From Lewinellaceae bacterium (lineage in GTDB: Bacteria; Bacteroidota; Bacteroidia; Chitinophagales; Saprospiraceae), in assembly GCA_020636105.1 (NCBI GenBank), contig JACJYL010000001.1:2666001-2730000 (forward strand): DNA of 64,000 nt, written 5' to 3'. Positions 44,255 through 50,805 of the stretch are shown one piece after another. Each line of letters opens with the position of its first letter. Position 1 is the first letter of the stretch. Below the pieces are notes generated by a model. The model was not told the DNA's origin, ran no database searches, and saw only the letters and a program-made list of their open reading frames with translations. Position numbers and translations under genes: made by a program.

Positions 44255-45094
44255 ATGAATATTAGGAACATTATTTTAGCTGTAATTGCGCTCACTGTTT
44301 TCGCCTCATGCAAGAGTGAATTTGAGAAAACAAGAGCGAGTGGCGACCCGAAATTGATTCTGGCGAAAGCCGATGCTTATTATGCCGATGATAATTTTCA
44401 GAAGGCACAATCGCTTTATGAACTGGTGATCAGCAGCTATCGCGGACAAAAAGAGGCTGAAGAGATTTATTACAAATACGCCTATACCTATTACTACCAG
44501 GAACAGTATGTTTTGGCTGCTTATTACTTTAATATTTTCAGTAAAACATACAGCACAAGTGATCGGCGGGAGGAAATAGACTATATGGCTGCTTATTGCA
44601 ACTATAAAATGTCTCCGACCTTCAGGCTCGATCAGACTTATACTATAGAAGCGATAAACGGTTTACAGACATTCATCAACACTTACCCGTTTAGTGAGCG
44701 GGTGGGTGAATGCAACAACCTGATAGACGAAATGCGGAAGAAGCTGGAACAAAAAGCTTTCGAGGAAGGAAAATTGTACTACGACATCAAAAGGTACCAG
44801 GCTTCCATACAGTCTTTCGGCAATTTGCTGGTAGATTTCCCTGAAACTGCTGAGGCGGAACAGGTGCGTTACCTCATCTCCAGGTCAGCATATCTGTGGG
44901 CATCCAACAGTTTTAGAGAGAAACAAAAAGAGCGTTATGAGCTCGCCATAGAAAAAGCACAAGATTATTTAGATCTTTTTGCCAATGGAGCAAACAACAA
45001 AGAGGTCGAAAATATGTTAAATAATTCAAGAGAAAAATTAAATTCACTTAATAATGACGGACATCAAAAGCAGAGTTCAAGGGCTGGATCCTAA
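44255..45094 (+). CDS. bamD: Outer membrane assembly lipoprotein BamD
   Basis: Lipoprotein of 279 aa, with the lipobox ending at Cys19 (TVFASC), followed by TPR-type helical repeats (KADAYYADDNFQKAQSLYELVIS, then YYYQEQYVLAAYYFNIF, then GKLYYDIKRYQASIQSFGNLLVDFP). BamD is the essential partner of BamA in inserting beta-barrel proteins. The sequence belongs to the Bacteroidota branch and is weakly related to E. coli BamD, but the conserved order bamD-rpoZ-coaBC-DUF4835 supports the call. Its last 41 bp overlap the rpoZ start in another frame. Confidence 0.87.
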   Translation: MNIRNIILAVIALTVFASCKSEFEKTRASGDPKLILAKADAYYADDNFQKAQSLYELVISSYRGQKEAEEIYYKYAYTYYYQEQYVLAAYYFNIFSKTYSTSDRREEIDYMAAYCNYKMSPTFRLDQTYTIEAINGLQTFINTYPFSERVGECNNLIDEMRKKLEQKAFEEGKLYYDIKRYQASIQSFGNLLVDFPETAEAEQVRYLISRSAYLWASNSFREKQKERYELAIEKAQDYLDLFANGANNKEVENMLNNSREKLNSLNNDGHQKQSSRAGS

Positions 45095-45398
45095 TATTCG
45101 CGCCCGTAATGTAAAGGCGCTTGCTAAGGAAACCGGAAACATTTACGAAACGCTTAATATTATCGCCAAGCGTGCCAATCACCTCGTAGGCGAAATCAAA
45201 CACGAGCTCAACAAAAAACTGGAAGAATTCGCCATTTCTTCTGACACTATCGAAGAGATCAGCGAAAACAAAGAGCAGATCGAAATTTCAAAATTCTACG
45301 AGCGCCTTCCCAATCCGGCCATTATTGCTACGGAGGAATACGTCGAAGGAGAATTATACCACCGTTTTAAGGACAAATCGCTCAACGTCCGTCACTAA
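45054..45398 (+). CDS. rpoZ: RNA polymerase omega subunit, Bacteroidota type
   Basis: Small protein of 114 aa (MTDIKSRVQGLDPNIRARNV, then GNIYETLNIIAKRANHLVGEIKHELNKKLEEF) in the position and with the sequence pattern of the Bacteroidota omega/Rpb6-like subunit, which helps assemble RNA polymerase. The start codon lies 41 bp inside bamD in the +1 frame, suggesting translational coupling. A 188-bp gap with a strong hairpin separates it from coaBC. Confidence 0.8.
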   Translation: MTDIKSRVQGLDPNIRARNVKALAKETGNIYETLNIIAKRANHLVGEIKHELNKKLEEFAISSDTIEEISENKEQIEISKFYERLPNPAIIATEEYVEGELYHRFKDKSLNVRH

Positions 45399-45540
45399 CC
45401 GGAAAACTGACCTGGCCTGAGGTTGCCGGCACCAGCAAAGCGAATGTTCAATATTCAATCCGGCCTGATTCCGGGAGCAATCGAGGAATTTTTTAACCGG
45501 GCCAAACGAAGCAACGGCATAAATGGCTTCATTAACATAA

Positions 45541-45576
45541 AAATGACGACCTCACCACGGTGCGAGGTCGTCATTT
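45541..45576. other. 13-bp hairpin directly before coaBC
   Basis: AAATGACGACCTC (45541-45553) and GAGGTCGTCATTT (45564-45576) form a perfect stem with a 10-nt loop. It ends 10 nt before the chosen coaBC start. On the plus strand there is no true T run; on the minus strand TTTTTATG follows. It could be the rpoZ terminator or a control element of coaBC. Confidence 0.65.
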
Positions 45577-45586
45577 CTGCATTTAT

Positions 45587-46786
45587 ATGGACAATATAAA
45601 AAACAAAAAAATAATCCTGGCTGTTTCAGGCAGCATCGCCGCTTACAAGGCTGCTTTTCTGACCCGCCTGCTCGTCAAGGCCGGGGCCGAAGTCAAAGTG
45701 CTGATGACCTCTTCAGCTACCGATTTCATCGCTCCGCTTACCCTTTCAACGCTTTCGGGGCATCCCGTACATTCTACGGTGAGCTCGGGAGAAGGCTGGA
45801 ACAATCACGTTGAGCTGGGGCTTTGGGCTGATGCTATGGTCGTGGCCCCTGCTACGGCCAACACCCTGGCCAAAATGGCCGCAGGCATTTGCGACAATGC
45901 GGTACTTGCCGTTTACCTTTCCGCCCGATGCCCGGTGTTTTTTGCCCCAGCTATGGATCTCGATATGTGGAAGCATCCTGCCACCAGGGCTAATGTCGAA
46001 AAACTGAAAGCCTACGGCAACCACCTGATCCCGGTGGGATATGGTGAACTGGCCAGCGGGCTGACCGGCGAGGGCCGCATGGCCGAGCCGGAGGATATCG
46101 TATCCTTCCTCGATTCTTTTTTTGTCCACAGCAAACCTCTTTCAGGTAAAAAAGTATTGATCACTGCCGGTCCGACCTACGAAAAAATTGACCCCGTAAG
46201 ATTTATCGGCAATTATTCTTCCGGGAAAATGGGGATTGCGCTGGCCAATGCCGCCGCCGCCGCCGGAGCAGAAGTCTTCCTGGTATTAGGCCCCACGCAC
46301 CTGAGCACCGATCACCAGGGGGTGAAGGTCATCCCCGTAAAAACGGCCATTGAAATGAGGGACCAGGCCGCCAGTTTATTCCCCGGTTGTGATGCGGCCA
46401 TCCTGGCTGCCGCCGTAGCCGATTACCGTCCGAAACATTTCGCGGAACAAAAAATAAAGAAAAACAACCAGGATTTTATCATCGAATTGATAGAGAATCC
46501 AGATATTGCCCAAGAACTTGGACTGGCAAAAAAAGCCGGCCAGGTACTTGTTGGATTTGCACTTGAAACCCAATCAGAAGTGGAGAATGCCAAAGCCAAG
46601 ATCAAAAAGAAAAATTTTGACTTTATCGTCCTGAATTCGCTGAACGACAAAGGAGCCGGTTTTGGTCATGACACAAATAAAATTTCCATCATTGGGAAAG
46701 ACAATAAGATCAGTAAATTTGAGTTAAAATCAAAGGCCGCCGTTGCGGTGGATATTATTAATAAACTTTCCGAAACTCTTGCCTGA
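45587..46786 (+). CDS. coaBC: Bifunctional phosphopantothenoylcysteine decarboxylase/synthetase
   Basis: Two steps of coenzyme A synthesis in one 399-aa protein. The N-terminal CoaC flavoprotein domain (about 1-175) has AVSGSIAAYKAAFLTRLL, NHVELGLWADAMVVAPATANT and PVFFAPAMDLDMW. The C-terminal CoaB synthetase has VLITAGPTYEKIDPVRFIGNYSSGKMG and AILAAAVADYRP, then IIELIENPDI. I start at MDNIKNKKIIL; a GTG nine codons upstream lies inside the hairpin. panC in the same window serves the same pathway. Confidence 0.95.
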   Translation: MDNIKNKKIILAVSGSIAAYKAAFLTRLLVKAGAEVKVLMTSSATDFIAPLTLSTLSGHPVHSTVSSGEGWNNHVELGLWADAMVVAPATANTLAKMAAGICDNAVLAVYLSARCPVFFAPAMDLDMWKHPATRANVEKLKAYGNHLIPVGYGELASGLTGEGRMAEPEDIVSFLDSFFVHSKPLSGKKVLITAGPTYEKIDPVRFIGNYSSGKMGIALANAAAAAGAEVFLVLGPTHLSTDHQGVKVIPVKTAIEMRDQAASLFPGCDAAILAAAVADYRPKHFAEQKIKKNNQDFIIELIENPDIAQELGLAKKAGQVLVGFALETQSEVENAKAKIKKKNFDFIVLNSLNDKGAGFGHDTNKISIIGKDNKISKFELKSKAAVAVDIINKLSETLA

Positions 46787-46822
46787 CAGTATTTGTTTGA
46801 AATAATAAATGTAAAGTTATTC

Positions 46823-47725
46823 ATGAAAAAAATTTCCATAGTAATCGTTTTATTGAGTACGGTGCTGTCACTTTCGGCCCAGGAACTCAATTGCAACGTT
46901 AAGATCAATACGCAGAAACTACAGACGGTGGATGCCAAAGTTTTTGAAACGCTGGAGCAAACCGTCAGAGAATTTTTGAATAATCAGAAATGGACTAACG
47001 ACGTTTTTGAAACAGAGGAACGCATCAATTGTAACGTCGTGATCACCATCCAGGAAGAATCATCTCCAACCAGTTTCAAAGCGGATCTCGCTATACAGGC
47101 TTCACGGCCTATTTACAATGCCGATTCGGAAAGCCCGGTCTTCAACCACCTGGACAGGGATGTCGTTTTTGAATACCAGCAATTCGAGCCGCTGATTTAC
47201 AGTAAGACTTCTTTCAACGGAAACCTTTCTTCCATCCTGGCTTTTTATGCCTATATCATCATCGGACTGGATTACGATTCTTTTTCTCCGATGGGAGGAC
47301 AGGAATATTTTCAACTGGCCCAGGATGCCATAAATAATATTCCATCCAGCTCTACTCCAAGTCCATACAGTGGGTGGACCGCTTCCGAAAGCAATAAAAA
47401 TCGCTATTGGCTGGCGGAGAACCTATTGTCGCCAAGGGTAAAGCCATTTAGACTGGCCATGTACCAATACCATCGCCAGGGTCTTGATCTGATGGCCAGT
47501 AATGCATCAGGAGGCCGGGCGGCCATTGCTTTGACTTTTGATGATATTGAAAAGGTCAACCAGGCTTATCCAAATTGTATGATTCTCCAGGTTTTTAATG
47601 CGACCAAAGCTTCTGAAATCATCGATATATTCCAAATAGCCTCCCCCGAGGAACAAAACAAAGTCATTCGGGTGATGTCAAGGGTGGATCCGTCTAATGC
47701 TTCGAAATACAGGAGGATTAAGTAA
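46823..47725 (+). CDS. DUF4835 family secreted protein
   Basis: The 300 aa carry a signal peptide (MKKISIVIVLLSTVLSLSAQ) and the DUF4835 domain, a Bacteroidota family of unknown function (ELNCNVKIN at the mature start, QEESSPTSFKADLAIQASRPIYN, then FYAYIIIGLDYDSFSPMGG). The conserved location after coaBC, downstream of bamD, suggests an envelope role. I start at 46823, ten residues after the longest frame, because it gives a clean signal peptide. Confidence 0.88.
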   Translation: MKKISIVIVLLSTVLSLSAQELNCNVKINTQKLQTVDAKVFETLEQTVREFLNNQKWTNDVFETEERINCNVVITIQEESSPTSFKADLAIQASRPIYNADSESPVFNHLDRDVVFEYQQFEPLIYSKTSFNGNLSSILAFYAYIIIGLDYDSFSPMGGQEYFQLAQDAINNIPSSSTPSPYSGWTASESNKNRYWLAENLLSPRVKPFRLAMYQYHRQGLDLMASNASGGRAAIALTFDDIEKVNQAYPNCMILQVFNATKASEIIDIFQIASPEEQNKVIRVMSRVDPSNASKYRRIK

Positions 47726-47849
47726 TTTGGGGATCCAGGTACTCATTGAATTTGATTTAATAAGTGCCCGGGCTATCGATGGGCTCCATGTGCGGATGGT
47801 AAAATGGCCTCTTATGTGATCAAAAGACAATAATCAATTTGCTTAAGCT

Positions 47850-49445
47850 ATGAAAAAAACTATCCTTCTTTTTACGATACTTTTGGTTTCTGTTTCGGTA
47901 TGGGGGCAGATGGAAGATTTGCCAGCCACCATCAGTTGGGGGGAAGAGCTCAAAGAGCCTGCCAATACCTATATTGATAAGATCGTAAATTCCAATAGCT
48001 CAGGAATGATCACGGTAAGGCATAAGACAGGATTATTGGAAAATACGCCCAAAATTTATGTCGAACAATACGATGAAAAAATGAATTTGAAGCGTTCTGA
48101 AAAGATCGCTCTCGAATTCGACGGGAACAACCTCCAGTTTGAGGACCTGATTTATCTGAATGGGCAATTGTACCTGTTGACCAGTTACAACAACAAGGCC
48201 AAGGAAACCAGCTTCCTTTTTTATCAAACCCTTTCTTCCCGGTTCACCCCTTCCAATAAAATCAATAAAATCGCCGAAATCAATACGGGCAGCTGGCTTA
48301 AAGAAGGTTCTTATGATATTCAACTATCAAAAGACTCTTCGAAAGTTTTGGTTTACGGGCAACTGCCTTATAAGCGGAAAGACGCGGAAAGGTTTACCCT
48401 GAATGTTTTTGACAACAGTTTCAATCCTTTGTGGAACCGGGAGATCACCCTGCCCTACCCTGATGAATTATTGTCATTGGAAGCTTACCAAATAGATAAT
48501 GAGGGGAATGTATATTTACTGGGCAAATTGTATTATGACCGCCTGAGAACGACCCGGAACGGCAAGCCCAATTACCACTATATCGTTTTGGCTTACACCA
48601 ATGAAAGTCAGGAAGCCTCGGAATACAAAATTGATCTTCAGGACAAATTCATCACTGACCTCACGTTTAAAATCGGGAACGACGGCAACCTGGTTTGTGC
48701 CGGATTCTATTCCGAAAAATTGAGTTACAGCATGAAAGGCACCTGTTTTTTTGGCATCAACGCCAAAACAAAAGAAACCTTCAATATCCATCTAAAACCA
48801 TTCGACTTTGAATTCCTGACCGAATACATGTCGGATGGCGCCAAACAGCGGGCAAAAAAAGCAGAAGAATCCGGCAATTCACGGAGGGCGCCAGAACTGT
48901 ACCGGTATTCCCTGGATGACCTCATCCTGCGCAGTGACGGTGGAGCAGTGCTCATTGCGGAACAATATTATATCGAAACAAGAACCTACTACGACCGTTC
49001 AGGAATTAGCCATTCCATTTATTATTACAATTACAATGACATCATAGTCGTAAACATTCGCCCCGACGGCAGCATTGAATGGGCCACGCATATTCCCAAA
49101 CGTCAGCAGACGCGGGATGATGGAGGCTATTATTCTTCCTATGCCAAGGCCGTCGTACGTGATAAAATATATTTCGTCTTCAACGACAACATCAGGAATT
49201 TTTCGGAAAAAGAAAACCGGAGAACCCGCAAAAGGATTTATTATTTTGATGGCCGAAATTCAGTGGTAGCCCTCGCTGAAATTTCAAAAGATGGTGAGCT
49301 CAATACCTGGCCGTTGTTTTCCAACAGGGATGCCAATATCATTACACGGCCTAAAATCTGTCATCAGACCGGCAGCAGGAAGATGGTCATTTATGGAGAA
49401 AGAGGCAAGCGATACCGGTTCGCGAATTTGTTTTTTGAGAAATGA
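47850..49445 (+). CDS. Secreted hypothetical protein, probable beta-propeller
   Basis: The 531 aa begin with a signal peptide (MKKTILLFTILLVSVSVWGQ). The mature part is rich in beta strands with aromatic and Asp/Asn turns (LNVFDNSFNPLWNREITLPYPD, GNVYLLGKLYYD, and GAVLIAEQYYIETRTYYDRSG followed by SHSIYYYNYNDIIVVNIRPDGSIEW). It ends MVIYGERGKRYRFANLFFEK. The pattern suggests propeller-like repeats, but I recognise no defined family or function. It may belong to the same transcription unit as the DUF4835 gene, 124 bp upstream. Confidence 0.7.
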   Translation: MKKTILLFTILLVSVSVWGQMEDLPATISWGEELKEPANTYIDKIVNSNSSGMITVRHKTGLLENTPKIYVEQYDEKMNLKRSEKIALEFDGNNLQFEDLIYLNGQLYLLTSYNNKAKETSFLFYQTLSSRFTPSNKINKIAEINTGSWLKEGSYDIQLSKDSSKVLVYGQLPYKRKDAERFTLNVFDNSFNPLWNREITLPYPDELLSLEAYQIDNEGNVYLLGKLYYDRLRTTRNGKPNYHYIVLAYTNESQEASEYKIDLQDKFITDLTFKIGNDGNLVCAGFYSEKLSYSMKGTCFFGINAKTKETFNIHLKPFDFEFLTEYMSDGAKQRAKKAEESGNSRRAPELYRYSLDDLILRSDGGAVLIAEQYYIETRTYYDRSGISHSIYYYNYNDIIVVNIRPDGSIEWATHIPKRQQTRDDGGYYSSYAKAVVRDKIYFVFNDNIRNFSEKENRRTRKRIYYFDGRNSVVALAEISKDGELNTWPLFSNRDANIITRPKICHQTGSRKMVIYGERGKRYRFANLFFEK

Positions 49446-49606
49446 TAATAATTGGCGTTTTGCAGGAAAAGAATAGGGTGTTTTACCTCTGATCGACGGT
49501 GATCTGGCAGTTAAACCAAATAAGCTGGAAGCCATTTTATGCTTCCAAATAAAAAAAATGTAATACTTTCACCGTCGCAATGATTGTATCAATTTAAACA
49601 CCTGCC

Positions 49607-50404
49607 ATGAATTTTTTAGAATTTTTGAATTATGGAGCCATTGGCATCACCCTGGCCTTAGCTATTCTTTCCTACCGGTTACTATCCAAAGAACAGGACC
49701 AACAGCAAGTAAGAGAACCCATGTTGGGCTCTATCAGAAACTATATGGCTTTTACGCTGGTCATAGCGGTCCTTTTTGCCATCACTGAATTTATTGCCCC
49801 CTTGTTTTCTAATGATAAAACCGCTGAGAAGGTTGATAATTTATGGGTTAACCACGTTTTAAGATCTGAAATTAAAGACTCATCGTTTACTATAGACCAA
49901 AAAATTGCTCAAATTGGCAATCTCCTAAATTCAAATAATAGCTTTACTAATTCCGACCATGGCCCAATAGATACTTCAAAATTATGCGAAGTCATTCAGG
50001 ATTCCCTGGAACATTACAAAAATGAACTGGCATTATGCAACAATGGAGGTTTTTACAAACAAATTGACCTTTTGAGTGAAACGATTGATAGTTATGTCAA
50101 AAAAGGAGAGGGAAGGTCGATCAATATTAGCTTTGAGCCGGAAAAAAAGGAAGATGTTTTCAGATCCCTGATTTTTATTTTCAGCTATTTAGGTGAAATC
50201 AGACAAGGAGACGGAACCAAAGGAGAGGATGGCAAACCTAATACAGAGAAAGTAAAAAAAATATATGCCAGGTTTAAAAGATCAAATTATAACCTGGCCG
50301 CTAAGGATTCAATAACCCTGCAGGATTACGAGGATAATAAGTATCATATTTTAAAGTCAGATTTAGCCCACATGGTTTTGCTGAAGTTAAAAATTGATGA
50401 TTAG
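49607..50404 (+). CDS. Unrecognised protein with two N-terminal membrane helices
   Basis: In this 265-aa protein two membrane helices (about 8-25, GAIGITLALAILSYRLL; about 46-67, MAFTLVIAVLFAITEFIAPL) are followed by a hydrophilic, mostly helical domain of about 195 residues with a short Gly/Lys-rich loop (GDGTKGEDGKPNTEKVKK). I recognise no family. Base composition is more AT-rich than in the neighbouring housekeeping genes, and it is flanked by repeat-rich gaps, which would fit an accessory gene; that is inference. Confidence 0.65.
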   Translation: MNFLEFLNYGAIGITLALAILSYRLLSKEQDQQQVREPMLGSIRNYMAFTLVIAVLFAITEFIAPLFSNDKTAEKVDNLWVNHVLRSEIKDSSFTIDQKIAQIGNLLNSNNSFTNSDHGPIDTSKLCEVIQDSLEHYKNELALCNNGGFYKQIDLLSETIDSYVKKGEGRSINISFEPEKKEDVFRSLIFIFSYLGEIRQGDGTKGEDGKPNTEKVKKIYARFKRSNYNLAAKDSITLQDYEDNKYHILKSDLAHMVLLKLKIDD

Positions 50405-50502
50405 GAAAACCGTTAAGGAAAATAAAACATAAGTTCATCCCGAATTTTCAAAAACTGTCTGAAATAGAAATTTTTTGATTATTTGAAGTATTTTTTAAAT
50501 GT

Positions 50503-50585
50503 AAAACCTGCCTGCAGACGCAGGAAGGCAGGTGTAAAACAAGGAATTTAAAACCTGCCTGCTGACGCAGGAAGGCGGGTGTAAA
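50503..50585. repeat. CCTGCC palindromic repeats, tandem copies 3 and 4
   Basis: Two near-identical units lie 47 bp apart (ACCTGCC...GGCAGGT at 50506-50533; ACCTGCC...GGCGGGT at 50553-50580). Each also contains an inner stem CCTGC/GCAGG, so two alternative hairpins are possible. Flanking AAA...GTGTAAAA is shared as well. Related copies lie at 136 and 10674. Confidence 0.75.
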
Positions 50586-50665
50586 AGTGAGTGGGCAAAA
50601 GGTTTGGGTTTTGGAAAAAAGTCATTTTTTGTCGCAAAACACCTAACCCACGACCCAAACACTTC

Positions 50666-50701
50666 TAAATTTTGCGGTTACTTGTTTTAAATTTTGCGGT
50701 T
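50666..50701. repeat. 14-bp direct repeat spaced 22 bp
   Basis: TAAATTTTGCGGTT occurs at 50666-50679 and 50688-50701. The start-to-start distance of 22 bp is about two helical turns. No gene start lies downstream on the plus strand for over 3 kb. Confidence 0.6.
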
Positions 50702-50713
50702 TATTTCTTTTGT

Positions 50714-50758
50714 AAAAGAAAAATCCCGAATTTAATCTGATTAGATGAAATTCGGGAT
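50714..50758 (-). terminator. Terminator of the acyl-CoA ligase gene
   Basis: ATCCCGAATTT (50723-50733) pairs with AAATTCGGGAT (50748-50758). On the minus strand the hairpin is followed by TTTTCTTTT. Confidence 0.75.
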
Positions 50759-50805
50759 GACTCATGTTTTTATATTCTACACTAATCTTTAATTCCAATT
50801 ATCCT

